A stretch of DNA of 64,000 nt from Planomonospora sp. ID67723 (GCF_015711605.1 NZ_JABTEZ010000002.1:1-64000); one strand, 5' to 3'. Counted from the stretch's first letter, positions 52,891 to 62,034 are shown. Program-made: numbers and translations. Notes: generated from the sequence alone by a model not told the origin.

Positions 52891-54537
52891 TCAGGCGGGA
52901 ACCGCCTCCTTGTGGCGGCGGCCTCGGTACTCCCCGGGGGCGAGGGCGTCGTCCGGGGCCAGGACGTCGCCGGGCGCGGTGGGAAGGGATCCGGGGAGAG
53001 GAGACCCGGGGAGAGGAGACCCGGGGGGAGAAGACACGGCGGGAGGAGTCACGGGGGGAGAAGACACGGCGGGAGAAGACACGGCGGGAAGAGGCGCGGC
53101 CGGGACGGTCGTGCTGACGGCGGGCTCGGGGCGGCGGTGGCGGCGGCCCCGCAGCGGCGCGTCCTGCACGAAGGTCGAGGACTCGGCACGGCGGTGGCGG
53201 CGGCCCCGCAGCGGCGCGTCCTGCACGAAGGTCGAGGATTCCACGACCGGACGCTCCCGGAGGCGGCGCCTGCCCTGGTAGGGGAGCTGGGGCTGCTCGG
53301 CGGGGAGCTCCCGGACGGAGGGGCCTGCCTGCGCGGGGAGAGCCTCGCGGACGGCGGATCCCTCCCCGGGGAGGGAGAAGTCCTGAGCGGTGAAGGACTC
53401 CCGGGTGAGGACGGTGCTCCGGGTGACCAGCGCCTCGCGGGCGGGGGCGCCACGGGCGATGCGGCGGCGGCCGGGGGCGCGGCGACGGCCCGGGGCGGAG
53501 CGGTGCGAGCCGGCGGTACGGCGGGAGGCGAGCCCCGCGCCCTCCTCGCCCTGCGCGCGTCCCGCGAAGGCCAGGCGCAGGCCGGACTGCTTGACCTTGG
53601 CGTGGGCGATGATCGCGACCGCGGCGAGCAGGATCGGGGCGAGTACGGCGGGGGTGCCGAGGTCGGGAGTGCTCGTGGCCAGGTCGCGGGCGGCTGCGGC
53701 GGGGACCGCGGCGAAGGAGTCGGTGTCGGCGGTCGCGGGCTTGGCGTGCTTGCCCGGTGTGGTGCGGCCGGCGGAGACCTGGGGGCCGGCGGCCGAGGGG
53801 GCGGTCTCGGACGTCTCGGCGGTCTTCTTGGGCGCGGCCTTGGCGGTGGTCTTCTCGGGCGCGGTCTTCCGGGCGGGCTCGGTCGCGGCCTCGGTGGCGG
53901 GCTTCCCGGCCTTCTCCGCCTTCTCGGTCTCCTGCTGCGGAGGGATGAGGGCGGGGATCATGGAGAGCAGGTCGAGCTGGGGGGACAGGGAGACGAAGTT
54001 GTCCGAGGACGAGGTGGCGGAGGTGGCGGAGGAGGTGCCGATCACCTGTTGCTCGGCGGCCTCCTTGTCCAGCCGGGCCTTGATCTTCTCCGGATAGCCG
54101 TAGCCGACGACCTTGCCGGTGTCGCGCTCCTTGCGCTTGGCGACGCCGCCGTCGATGTTGCCCTCGATGGTGCGGATGGTCGAGCCGTCCACGCTGGTGA
54201 CGATCCCGACATGGTCGATGCCGTCGATCTTCTTCGAGCCGCTCCAGTCGAAGAACACGAGGGCTCCGGGCTTGGGGGTGGTGCCCCAGGCGTCCTGCTC
54301 CCGGAACCACTCGGCGTGGTACACGGTGTAGGCGAACTGACCGATCCAGTCCTCGTAGCCGAGCTTCTTGGCCGCCCACGACAGATACATGTCGCACCAG
54401 GGCGCCGCGGAGTAGTCCGCGTCGAACTCGACGTTGCTGCCGTACCAGTCGCCGAACTTGGTGTAGCCGCTGCTCTTCTCGGAGTATCCGAGCTCGCTCT
54501 CCAGCAGCTCGATGAACTTCTGCATCTCAGGGGTCAT
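52891..54537 (-). CDS. CHAP-domain protein with internal TM helix and repetitive basic C-terminal tail
   Basis: A 548-aa protein. Residues 1-155 are a CHAP amidase/endopeptidase domain with Cys48 (APWCDMYLSW), His109 (IDHVGIVT) and the EGN motif at 125-127. A Lys/Ala/Thr/Pro-rich segment (about 200-290) leads to one hydrophobic helix (about 295-312). The C-terminal tail is basic and Pro/Ser-rich, with two adjacent copies of ESSTFVQDAPLRGRRHRRA and an RGRRH-like motif four times. No N-terminal signal peptide is visible, so how the hydrolase domain reaches the wall is unclear. ATG 54537 fits the family start MTPEMQKF; ATG 54570 is an alternative. Confidence 0.85.
   Translation of the reverse strand: MTPEMQKFIELLESELGYSEKSSGYTKFGDWYGSNVEFDADYSAAPWCDMYLSWAAKKLGYEDWIGQFAYTVYHAEWFREQDAWGTTPKPGALVFFDWSGSKKIDGIDHVGIVTSVDGSTIRTIEGNIDGGVAKRKERDTGKVVGYGYPEKIKARLDKEAAEQQVIGTSSATSATSSSDNFVSLSPQLDLLSMIPALIPPQQETEKAEKAGKPATEAATEPARKTAPEKTTAKAAPKKTAETSETAPSAAGPQVSAGRTTPGKHAKPATADTDSFAAVPAAAARDLATSTPDLGTPAVLAPILLAAVAIIAHAKVKQSGLRLAFAGRAQGEEGAGLASRRTAGSHRSAPGRRRAPGRRRIARGAPAREALVTRSTVLTRESFTAQDFSLPGEGSAVREALPAQAGPSVRELPAEQPQLPYQGRRRLRERPVVESSTFVQDAPLRGRRHRRAESSTFVQDAPLRGRRHRRPEPAVSTTVPAAPLPAVSSPAVSSPPVTPPAVSSPPGSPLPGSPLPGSLPTAPGDVLAPDDALAPGEYRGRRHKEAVPA
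52985..53100. repeat. Degenerate short repeats in CHAP gene 3' end
   Basis: Repeats built on GGGAGAGGAGACCC and GGGAGAAGACACGGC, about 15 bp long, encode alternating Pro/Ser/Val/Gly motifs in the last fifth of the CHAP protein. Confidence 0.6.
53134..53243. repeat. 57-bp tandem duplication inside CHAP gene
   Basis: Two copies start at 53134 and 53191; the first 48 bp are identical. The unit encodes 19 residues and stays in frame, giving two copies of the STFVQDAPLRGRRHRR segment. Confidence 0.8.
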
Positions 54538-54904
54538 GGAAGTGGGAAACCTCCGGGAGCCGTCAGGCATGGTCGCGCCGCCCCGCGACCGGGCTGTCAG
54601 AGATCGAGTCGAACGATGGCGCGTTCACGCGGCCGGGCCGGGACGATCGGGACGCGTGTGGCGGCACCATTGGTCAGGTGTCTTCCGTGGGCAGGGAGGC
54701 TACCCGGACCCAAAAGCAGGTCAAGACGGGTCAAAGCCCCAGCCAAGAGAGTCGGCAAGCGGCTAAGACGGATAAAACCCCACGTCAGCGGCCTTTAGGG
54801 GATTTTTGCACATAAACCCATCGGGACCAAAAGATCTACGAAACGGTGCGACCGTATCATCGAACGGAACATTCTTCTGTAGAAGATCGTTCTAATATGG
54901 GGGC
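54538..54904. other. Intergenic region between CHAP and thioesterase genes
   Basis: 367 bp, more AT-rich than its surroundings between 54700 and 54870. It serves both divergent genes. On the right is a dyad and -10 box (54867-54898). The left part, likely the 5' leader of the CHAP gene, shows short CCCC...GGGG stems near 54777-54805 but no riboswitch motif I can recognise. Confidence 0.5.
54867..54898 (+). promoter_or_regulatory. Promoter and dyad of thioesterase gene, probably leaderless
   Basis: The dyad GAACATTCTTCT-GT-AGAAGATCGTTC (two mismatched pairs) spans 54867-54892. TAATAT at 54893-54898 is a good -10 element only 6 bp before the ATG at 54905, which implies that transcription starts at or next to the start codon. 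Confidence 0.55.
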
Positions 54905-55540
54905 ATGACGATGGAACTCGCCCCCGCCGAGGACGCGGAGGCCTACTTCGCCGCGCTGTCCGAGCTCAGCCGGCAGACCCGCGACCTGGTCGACGCCGTC
55001 GTGCTGACGGACGTCCCCGACAGCGAGCTCGTCGCCGTCACCGCCGAACTCGCCGCCCTGACCGACCGCCTGCGCGCGCTCCAGTGCGCATCGCCGCGGC
55101 CGTTCGAGTTCGGTCCCGACGGTGTTCCCCGCCACGCGGGCAACGCGGTGACCGGCTCGGCCAACCCGCACGCGCTCCCGCTGGTCATTCACACCACCCC
55201 GGAGCGGACGGTCCGTGCCGAGCTGAGCTTCCGGCCGACCCACGAGGGCCCGCCCGGCTCGGTCCACGGCGGCGTCAGCGCGATGATCCTCGACCACCTG
55301 CTGGGCCAGGCCGTCGCGGTGGCCGGCTTCCCGGGGATGACCGGCACCCTGACCATCCGCTACCGCGGGCGGGTGCCGTACGGCGAGCCGCTCGTGGGAA
55401 CCGCGGAGCACACCCGGTCGGAGGGGCGCAAGACCTGGGTGGACGGGCGCATCGCCCTGCCCGACGGGACCGTGCTCGTCGAGGCGACCGGCCTGTTCAT
55501 CACCCCGTCCGCCTGGATCGAACAGCAGCGCCCGGTGTGA
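54905..55540 (+). CDS. PaaI-type hotdog-fold thioesterase
   Basis: A 211-aa protein. Residues 1 to about 85 are a helical N-terminal part; the hotdog domain follows (PPGSVHGGVSAMILDHLLGQAVAVAG, with GxVHGG as the PaaI/acyl-CoA thioesterase signature; TGTLTIRYRGRVPYGEPL). Such enzymes hydrolyse acyl-CoA thioesters. Neighbouring CoA ligases of the 57-63 kb operon make a CoA-ester role sensible. ATG 54905 is the start, with an in-frame ATG at 54911; there is no Shine-Dalgarno sequence and a -10 box lies 6 bp upstream. Confidence 0.85.
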   Translation: MTMELAPAEDAEAYFAALSELSRQTRDLVDAVVLTDVPDSELVAVTAELAALTDRLRALQCASPRPFEFGPDGVPRHAGNAVTGSANPHALPLVIHTTPERTVRAELSFRPTHEGPPGSVHGGVSAMILDHLLGQAVAVAGFPGMTGTLTIRYRGRVPYGEPLVGTAEHTRSEGRKTWVDGRIALPDGTVLVEATGLFITPSAWIEQQRPV

Positions 55541-55558
55541 CGCGAGGTCGTCTGTCAT

Positions 55559-55608
55559 GAGGGCGCCGGGCGCGGTCCCGGTGTGCCCGGAGGTCGCCGG
55601 GCGCCCTC
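55559..55608. terminator. Hairpin between convergent genes
   Basis: GAGGGCGCC (55559-55567) pairs with GGCGCCCTC (55600-55608), with further partial pairing inside. It lies between the thioesterase stop and the convergent TAP hydrolase stop, and could terminate both. Confidence 0.5.
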
Positions 55609-55644
55609 GGTGGTTCCGCCGGGCCCCGACGGGTCCCGACGGGG

Positions 55645-57378
55645 TCAGACGGGGATGCGCGCGGTGAAGGGCCGGCCGTCGAAGCGGCCGGAGACGAGGA
55701 CGGGATCCAGCGGGCGGAACGCGGGCCAGGACAGCACGGCCTCGGTGCCGCCGACGGTCAGCCTGGCCGTCGCGGTCCCGTCCGGGGTCAGGGCGATCTG
55801 GCCGCTCACCGCCAGGTCGCTCACGAAACGCACCTCTTCGAGGCGGATGGTCGCCGCCTTGTCGTCGAAGACCAGCCGCCCGCCGCGCAGGCCGGCCTCC
55901 TCCTTCGCCCGCCGGTACGACCCCGAGCCCGGGTCGCGCCGGACCACCGCGTCGGCGGCCGTGGCGAACGCGGCGACGACGCGCCGGTCGAGGTCCCCGG
56001 CGTCCGGCAGGTCCTCCGCCGTCCGGGGGAAGGCCCTGACCGCGCGGTAGCTCGACACGTCGCAGGAGCGGGGGAGCTCACCGGTCCGGGCGAGGAACGA
56101 CCGCAGCGCCTGGCGGGCGCAGTCCACGCCGAGCGTCGTGCTGTGGCCGCCGCCGACGACGCGGAGCAGGTCGCCATGGGGGAAGAACCGGGCGACCTCG
56201 TCGGGACGGTGGGTGTCGTAGTCGCCGGCGACGGTCGCGGTCGGTACCCCGGGATGGCCGGCGCGGGGCGGGACCGGGGGGTTGTCGCGGGGGGTGGGCC
56301 AGTGGACGCACCAGTCGGCCCATCCGGTCGCCCCGCCCAGCTCGGCGACGGTGAAGGGCCTCATGGGCCGCCTCTTCGCGTAGAAGCGGTCCAGCTGGCG
56401 CCGGCGCTCGGCGGCCGGGGCGTCCCGGTCGAACGGGAACTTCGCGTCGCCGCACTTGTAGGAGAGCAAGCCGGCGAATCCCGGCCCGTTCAGCGGCGGG
56501 GCCGGGGCCTCCGCGGCCACCTTGGCCAGACGGCGCAGCGGCAGCGGGTCGCCGCGCAGGTAGGCGTCGGCCGCCGCGTTGAGTTCGCGGCCGGACACCG
56601 CCTCGTGGAGGCGGGGGAGCAGGCTGTTCAGCGTCGTCATGGAGATCGCCGCGTCGGGGCGGTCGCGCAACCGCCGGACCAGCGCCGACCAGGTCTTCTC
56701 ACAGTCGCGGGATGAGCGGCAGGTCGGCTTCAGCAGGTCGGTCCGGGCCCGGACGGGCTCGACGGCGTAGCCGTCCTTTCCGACCGGGACGAGGCTGTCG
56801 AGGAACACCCCCGCGGTGCTGCCCGGGAAGCGGGCGGCGTAGGCCTGGGCGAACAGGGTCCCGTAGGAGATGCCGTAGAACGTCACCCCGGCCAGGCCCA
56901 GGGCCTTCCTGACCGCCTCCATGTCGGCGACGGCCTGGTCGGTGGTGAAGAACCGGCTGCGCGGTCCCAGCCGTCCGGCGCATGCGGAGATGGTCTCCGG
57001 CCGGTTCAGATCCAGCCCGGGGCAGTCGAGCGGGCTGGACGCGCCCAGCCCGCGGGGTTCGACGACCAGCAGGTTCTGCCGGTCGACCGCCTGCTCCAGT
57101 ACGGGGAGCTGCGGCAGGGCCGGGAGCGGTCCGCCGGGGTTGGCGAGGACGGTGGTGGTCGCGCCCTGCCGGGGAACCCAGGCGAACGCGACGGTGATCC
57201 GCTCCGAGCCGGGGTCGCTCCAGTCGAGCGGCACCTCGATGCGACCCTCGCACCGTTGCGTGGCGGCGGCGCACGGATGGGTGGGAGGACCCGGCGGAGA
57301 GGGCGGAGATGAGGATGAGGGAGGCACGGCAAGCAGCCCGGTCAACAGAGCTACGGCCGTGACGGTCGTCCGTAACAT
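55645..57378 (-). CDS. Exported alpha/beta hydrolase, TAP family
   Basis: A 577-aa hydrolase. The signal peptide (1 to about 22) is followed by a Ser/Pro-rich stretch. Core features are LANPGGPLPALPQ (oxyanion region), the nucleophile Ser171 in GISYGTLFAQ, the acid in VAGDYDTHRP and His in GGGHSTTLGVD. A further about 130-residue C-terminal part extends beyond the TAP domain. It belongs to the tripeptidyl aminopeptidase-like group, as does the gene at 28749. ATG 57378 has GGGGAAGG upstream; GTG 57402 is an alternative without one. A shared-family dyad lies 25 bp upstream. Confidence 0.85.
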   Translation of the reverse strand: MLRTTVTAVALLTGLLAVPPSSSSPPSPPGPPTHPCAAATQRCEGRIEVPLDWSDPGSERITVAFAWVPRQGATTTVLANPGGPLPALPQLPVLEQAVDRQNLLVVEPRGLGASSPLDCPGLDLNRPETISACAGRLGPRSRFFTTDQAVADMEAVRKALGLAGVTFYGISYGTLFAQAYAARFPGSTAGVFLDSLVPVGKDGYAVEPVRARTDLLKPTCRSSRDCEKTWSALVRRLRDRPDAAISMTTLNSLLPRLHEAVSGRELNAAADAYLRGDPLPLRRLAKVAAEAPAPPLNGPGFAGLLSYKCGDAKFPFDRDAPAAERRRQLDRFYAKRRPMRPFTVAELGGATGWADWCVHWPTPRDNPPVPPRAGHPGVPTATVAGDYDTHRPDEVARFFPHGDLLRVVGGGHSTTLGVDCARQALRSFLARTGELPRSCDVSSYRAVRAFPRTAEDLPDAGDLDRRVVAAFATAADAVVRRDPGSGSYRRAKEEAGLRGGRLVFDDKAATIRLEEVRFVSDLAVSGQIALTPDGTATARLTVGGTEAVLSWPAFRPLDPVLVSGRFDGRPFTARIPV

Positions 57379-57402
57379 CCGCGGCGCCTTCCCCGAGTTC
57401 AC

Positions 57403-57418
57403 ACGAGCAAACGCTCGT
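57403..57418 (-). promoter_or_regulatory. Shared-family dyad (site G)
   Basis: ACGAGCA-AA-CGCTCGT, 6-bp perfect outer arms, 25 bp upstream of the TAP hydrolase ATG. The half-sites differ from the consensus in having CG for CA near the outer edge. Confidence 0.45.
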
Positions 57419-57441
57419 TTCCCACCAGATCGCCGGACGCG

Positions 57442-58191
57442 TCAGTATCCGGCGCCGGTCAGCATGCCCCCGTCCACCGTGAACTCGCTGCCGGTGCAGT
57501 AACTCGACCGGTCGGACGCGAGGAAGGCCACCACGTGCGAGACCTCGACCGGTTTGGCGAAGCGCTTGATGACCATGGATTTGAAGAACGCCTCGGCGTC
57601 CACCTCGGACGCGATCTCCGGGTCGGCGACCATGGCGGTGTCGATGGCTCCGGGATGCACGGAGTTCACCCGGATCTTGAAACGGGCGAGCTCGCGGGCG
57701 GCGGCCTTGGTCACGCCGCGCACGCCGAACTTGGAGGCGGCGTAGGCGGACATGCCCTCGGCCCCGATGAAGCCCTCGACCGAGGAGATGTTCACGATCG
57801 AGCCGCGGCCGGCCGCCTTCATCGGCTCGATCACCGACTTGATCCCGAGCCAGGTGCCCTTGAGGTTCACGTCGAGGATCCGGTCGTATTCCTCCAGCGT
57901 CATATCCGCGATACGGCGAAATTTCAGGATTCCGGCGTTGTTGACCAGGACATTGAGCCTGCCGTACGTCTCGACGACGGCGTTCACCGCCCGCTCCCAG
58001 TCTCCGGGGTCCGTCACGTCCTGATGGACGAAGAGCGCCCCGGTCTCCTCGGCGAGCGCCTTGCCCTCCTCATCCAGCACGTCGCCGAAGGCGACCTGCG
58101 CGCCCTCCTCGGCGAACAGCCGTACATGCGCCGCGCCCATGCCGCGCGCGCCCCCGGTGATCAGCGCGACCTTGCCGTCCAGCAGACCCAT
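57442..58191 (-). CDS. SDR family oxidoreductase
   Basis: A 249-aa classical SDR with complete motifs: TGGARGMG (12-19), NNAG (84-87), Ser137 (NISSVEG), Tyr150 and Lys154 (YAASK). An Asp at the end of beta2 (FGDV) suggests NAD preference. It resembles the 3-alpha/20-beta-hydroxysteroid dehydrogenase group of alcohol dehydrogenases. It is the last gene of a five-gene operon, 1 bp after the acyl-CoA synthetase stop, with GGAGGAGC before ATG 58191. Confidence 0.92.
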   Translation of the reverse strand: MGLLDGKVALITGGARGMGAAHVRLFAEEGAQVAFGDVLDEEGKALAEETGALFVHQDVTDPGDWERAVNAVVETYGRLNVLVNNAGILKFRRIADMTLEEYDRILDVNLKGTWLGIKSVIEPMKAAGRGSIVNISSVEGFIGAEGMSAYAASKFGVRGVTKAAARELARFKIRVNSVHPGAIDTAMVADPEIASEVDAEAFFKSMVIKRFAKPVEVSHVVAFLASDRSSYCTGSEFTVDGGMLTGAGY

Positions 58192-58192
58192 C

Positions 58193-60394
58193 TCAAGCTC
58201 CTCCAGTGGTGCGGGCGGCCCGGTGACCCTGAGCGGCCCGGATGAAACGCCTGGCGGCGGCGACGGCCACCGCGGCCGCCTCCATCGACCGGTAGACGGG
58301 GATCCCGGCTCCGGCCATGATCGTGCGGACCTCCTCCTCGACTCCGCACGGCGCGCACTCGCCGTTCCTGGTGACCAGGGTGATCCTGACCCCGGGCAGT
58401 TCCTCCTGGGCCCGGGCCAGGGCGCGCGCGTAGGCGTACAGGGGCTCGGCCGCGGTCCCGTAGGTGAAGAAGCTCTGGACGTTGACGTGGGCCACGACAT
58501 CCGGGTACGGCCTCCGCGCCACGATCGCCGCGACGGCCTCCCGGACCAGCTCCGCCCGTCCCCGTGGACCGACCGGGATCTCCAGCGGGTTCGCGAGCGA
58601 GCTTCCCACCCCGACCCCGAGGGCCTTCAGCCCGTCCAGAGCCTCCTGCGGCAGCGCCTCCAGCGAGAGGCCGGCCTCGTCGAACACGTCGGCCGCCAGC
58701 ACGCTCGCCCCGCCGCTGGGCCCGATCACCAGCACTCCGTCCGGTGCGCGGGGGGAGAGGGGACCGGGGCCGGCGACAGGGGCGGAGGCGGGCAGCCGGG
58801 CGGCGTGGGACTGGAAGAAGGACAGGGCGCCGATCAGGTCGTCCTGGCCGGTGACGAGGGTGACCCCGGTCTGGTCGGCGAGGGACTGCCAGATCCGGGC
58901 GTCACCGACCATGCCGCCGGTATGGGAGGCGGCGGCGCGGCGGCCCTGGCCGCTCCGCCCGCCGACCAGCAGCACCACCGGGAGGCGGCCGCGCACGGAC
59001 ATCAGCGCCTCGAACAGAGACCGGCCGCCGCGGGGATCCTCCAGGTACATGCCGGCGGCCGAGGTCTGCTCGTCGGCGGCCAGCCAGCGCAGCAGCTCGG
59101 CCGGGGTCACGTCGGCGGAGTTGCCCACCGTCGCCACCCGGCTGAAGGCGAGCCCGCGCCGCTCGCCGACCTTGATCACCTCCCCGGCCAGGCCGCCGCT
59201 CTGCGAGACCAGTGCCACGTGCCCCGGCGGGCCCGGCTCGCCGCCGACGAACGTCTGCCCGCCGCGCGGGCTGTAGACGCCCATGCAGTTCGGCCCGAGC
59301 AGCCGGGTCCCGGCCCCGGCCGCGGCCCGTACCAGGTCCGCTTCCAGCTCGGGGCGGCCCGCCTCGCCGAACCCGCCGCTCATCACCTGGACGAACGGGA
59401 TGCCGCGGGCCTGCCGTACGACCTCGGCGCACCGTCCGGCGGGGACGGCGACCAGCGCGTAGTCGGCGTCCGTCTCGGCCAGCGACGGTACGGCGGGTAC
59501 CCCGTCGATCTCGTCGGCCTCCGGGTGGACCGCGACCAGCGGCACCCCGGTGCCCTTGTAGAACTCCAGGAACATGTTGCCGAAGTTCGGCCGGTTCGCC
59601 GACGCTCCCACCACGGCCACCGCCCGCGGCTCGAACAGCGCCGTGAAATCGGTGCCCGGCCCGACGCCCTCGCCCGCCGGACCGCGGTCCCGCAAACCGT
59701 CGGGCAGGTAGCGGGCGTCGACCGCGATGACGCCCTTCCCGGTGGCGATCACCGGATTCAGCTCGAACTCGCCGAGTTCCAGCCGTTCCCAGAGGCCGCC
59801 CGCCCCGCCGATCGTGACGAGCAGCTCGACCACGGCGTCCACGTCCACGGCCGGGCGGCCCCGGTATCCGTGCAGCAGCGGGGCGCCGCGCAGGCAGGCG
59901 AGCATCTCCCGGGCGTCGGCCGCCGAGACCGGGCACAACCGCAGGGCCGTGTCCCGCATGGCCTCGGTCCAGACGCCGCCGAGCCCGGCCAGCAGGACCG
60001 GGCCGAACCCCGGGTCGTCCACGAGGCCGACGATCAGCTCGACGCCGGGCGCGGCCTGCTCCTCGACCAGGAACCCGCCGGGCATGATGCCCTGGGCGAG
60101 GAGCGCGTCCAGCATCCCGCTCGCCGCCGCACCGGCCTCGGCCGCGTCGCCGAGCGCCAGCCGTACCGCGCCGGCGTCCGACTTGTGCACCAGGCCGGGC
60201 CCGTAGGCCTTGAGGACCAGCGGGGGGACCAGCCCCCGGGCCGCGGCGGCGACCTCGCCGGCCACGGTGGGCCCCACGGACACGGCGCTCCCGGCCGTCC
60301 CGGCAGGGGCGACGGGCACGGTCACCGTGACGCCGCGCGGCACGGCCACTCCGGCGTTCCTGAGCAGCGCCTTGACCTCGTGCTCGGGGAGCAT
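58193..60394 (-). CDS. NDP-forming acyl-CoA synthetase (acetate-CoA ligase family)
   Basis: A 733-aa ADP-forming-type ligase in the beta-alpha order. The N-terminal ATP-grasp domain (about 1-235: PPLVLKAYGPGLVHKSDAGAV, LELGEFELNPVIA) precedes a CoA-binding domain (FEPRAVAVVGASANRPNFGN) and a succinyl-CoA-ligase-like domain with the conserved His in AASHTGGMVG. Such enzymes make or cleave acyl-CoA with nucleotide di/triphosphate. It shares an operon with an AMP-forming ligase, so two acids or two steps may need CoA activation. ATG 60394 follows GGAGAGAGG. Confidence 0.88.
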   Translation of the reverse strand: MLPEHEVKALLRNAGVAVPRGVTVTVPVAPAGTAGSAVSVGPTVAGEVAAAARGLVPPLVLKAYGPGLVHKSDAGAVRLALGDAAEAGAAASGMLDALLAQGIMPGGFLVEEQAAPGVELIVGLVDDPGFGPVLLAGLGGVWTEAMRDTALRLCPVSAADAREMLACLRGAPLLHGYRGRPAVDVDAVVELLVTIGGAGGLWERLELGEFELNPVIATGKGVIAVDARYLPDGLRDRGPAGEGVGPGTDFTALFEPRAVAVVGASANRPNFGNMFLEFYKGTGVPLVAVHPEADEIDGVPAVPSLAETDADYALVAVPAGRCAEVVRQARGIPFVQVMSGGFGEAGRPELEADLVRAAAGAGTRLLGPNCMGVYSPRGGQTFVGGEPGPPGHVALVSQSGGLAGEVIKVGERRGLAFSRVATVGNSADVTPAELLRWLAADEQTSAAGMYLEDPRGGRSLFEALMSVRGRLPVVLLVGGRSGQGRRAAASHTGGMVGDARIWQSLADQTGVTLVTGQDDLIGALSFFQSHAARLPASAPVAGPGPLSPRAPDGVLVIGPSGGASVLAADVFDEAGLSLEALPQEALDGLKALGVGVGSSLANPLEIPVGPRGRAELVREAVAAIVARRPYPDVVAHVNVQSFFTYGTAAEPLYAYARALARAQEELPGVRITLVTRNGECAPCGVEEEVRTIMAGAGIPVYRSMEAAAVAVAAARRFIRAAQGHRAARTTGGA

Positions 60395-60422
60395 GCGGTC
60401 CTCTCTCCTGGAAGGGAAGGGG

Positions 60423-61991
60423 TCAGTCGATCAGGTGCTGGTACTTCTCGCGGATCTCGCGGCGGAGCAGCTTCCCCGGCCCGCCGGAGGCGTCCTGGAA
60501 ATGGGGGAGCTCCTCGGCGACGACGATGTGGTCCGGGCGCTGGTGGCCGGGCAGCGACTCGGCCAGCGCGAGTGCGAGCTTCGACGGGTCGAGTGAGTGC
60601 CCGGCTCTCGGGACCACGGCGAGCAGGACCTTCTGCTCGGTGGCGCCGGCGCCCTCGGTGTGCGCGGGCACGCCCACGGCCCCGGCCTCGGCCACGCCGT
60701 CGAGGGCCACCGCGGCCTCCTCGATCACGGAGGGCTGCGACCACGTTCCGCCCTTGAGGACGGCGTCCTCGCGGCGGCCGAGCACGGTCAGGTCGCCGTC
60801 CTCGGAGAGCACGCCCAGGTCGCCGCCGACGTACCACTCGCCGCGCAGGACCTCGGCCGTCTTGTCGGGCAGCCCGTCGTAGCCGGCCATCCGGTGCGGC
60901 CCGGCCAGGTTGATCTCGCCGGTCACGCCGACCAGCCGGCCGCCGTCGGGGCCGGTGATCCGTACCGCGTTGCCGGTGCGCGCCCGGCCGGACGAGCCGA
61001 GCGGGGTGCTGCCGTCGTCGACCCGGCCGAAGCAGGTGTAGGGGGCCTCGGTCTGGCCGTAGTAGCAGTAGACGCCCGCCTGCGGCAGCCGCTCCTTCAT
61101 CCTGGCGAGCAGCGCGGCCGGGAGCGGCTCGCCGCCGAGCATGATGACCCGCAGCGAGGACAGGTCGGCGGAGGCGTGGTCGTCGGAACCGAGCAGCGCC
61201 GCGTAGAACGAGGGGATCTGCGAGACGTGCGTGACCTTCTCGCGGGGGACGACCTTCAGGAAGTTCGCCGGCCCCCAGTCCTGCTCCAGCACCAGCCGCA
61301 TCCCGGCGTAGAGCGCGGGCCCGACCAGCGCCGGGAAGCCGATGCCCCAGATGATCGCGCCGGTGCCGAGCACCGAGTCCTCCGAGCGCGGGACGTCCAG
61401 CCAGATCTGGGCCGTGGCCAGAGCCGAGGCGTGGGTGTGCACCACGGCCTTGGGCAGGCCGGTGGTGCCGGAGGTGTAGTAGAGCGCCAGCGGGTCGTCC
61501 CAGGCCGCGCCGGGCTGGGGCTCCTCCTCGGAGGCCCCGGCCGTCAGGGCGTCCAGGTCCACCGCGTCGTCGCCCGGACCGCCGACCTTGATCCAGGCGG
61601 TGACCCCGGGCAGCTCCGGCCTGATCTGCGCCACCACCTGCTCCACCGTCGAGTCGTAGACGAACGCGGTGGCGCCGGAGGCGGCGACGACCGCCTGGAG
61701 CGTCTCCACCGGCCAGTAGGGGTTGAGCGCCGCGGTGACCGCACCCAGCTTGGCCGTGGCGAGGTAGACCTCGGCCACGTGCAGCGTCTCGTTGAGCAGC
61801 GCCGCCACCCGCCGTCCCGGCTCGACCCCGGCCTCCGTGAGCGCGTGGACGCGCCGGTTGACGATCCGGTTGAGCTGCTCGTAAGTGAAGCTCTGCGTGC
61901 CGCAGTAGGTGAGCGCCACCCGGTCCGGGGTGCGCAGGGCGCCCGCGGTGAGAATGGCGTAGGCGTAGTTGCCGTAGGGGGATCGCGCCAT
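60423..61991 (-). CDS. AMP-forming acyl-CoA synthetase
   Basis: A 522-aa adenylate-forming ligase. P-loop motif YTSGTTGLPKAV, adenine-region motif YCYYGQTEAPY, YVGGDLG, GRREDAVLKGGTWSQPSVIEE, and the catalytic Lys in GKLLRREI near the C-terminus. It activates a carboxylic acid as acyl-AMP and transfers it to CoA. It is in the operon from 62741 to 57442, 28 bp upstream of the NDP-forming synthetase. The acid is not identifiable; a short aromatic or alicyclic substrate is possible. Confidence 0.9.
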   Translation of the reverse strand: MARSPYGNYAYAILTAGALRTPDRVALTYCGTQSFTYEQLNRIVNRRVHALTEAGVEPGRRVAALLNETLHVAEVYLATAKLGAVTAALNPYWPVETLQAVVAASGATAFVYDSTVEQVVAQIRPELPGVTAWIKVGGPGDDAVDLDALTAGASEEEPQPGAAWDDPLALYYTSGTTGLPKAVVHTHASALATAQIWLDVPRSEDSVLGTGAIIWGIGFPALVGPALYAGMRLVLEQDWGPANFLKVVPREKVTHVSQIPSFYAALLGSDDHASADLSSLRVIMLGGEPLPAALLARMKERLPQAGVYCYYGQTEAPYTCFGRVDDGSTPLGSSGRARTGNAVRITGPDGGRLVGVTGEINLAGPHRMAGYDGLPDKTAEVLRGEWYVGGDLGVLSEDGDLTVLGRREDAVLKGGTWSQPSVIEEAAVALDGVAEAGAVGVPAHTEGAGATEQKVLLAVVPRAGHSLDPSKLALALAESLPGHQRPDHIVVAEELPHFQDASGGPGKLLRREIREKYQHLID

Positions 61992-62034
61992 GGGGGCCTC
62001 CGGTTGGCTCCGGGTAGAGAGGGACGGGTGAGGG

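Noticed and set aside
52985-53243. CRISPR-like repeats
   Set aside because: The repeats are adjacent, in frame and coding, with no unique spacers and no cas genes.
54538-54904. c-di-AMP (ydaO-type) riboswitch in the leader of the CHAP gene
   Set aside because: Such leaders are common before cell-wall hydrolase genes in actinobacteria, but I could not find the conserved core segments on the minus strand.
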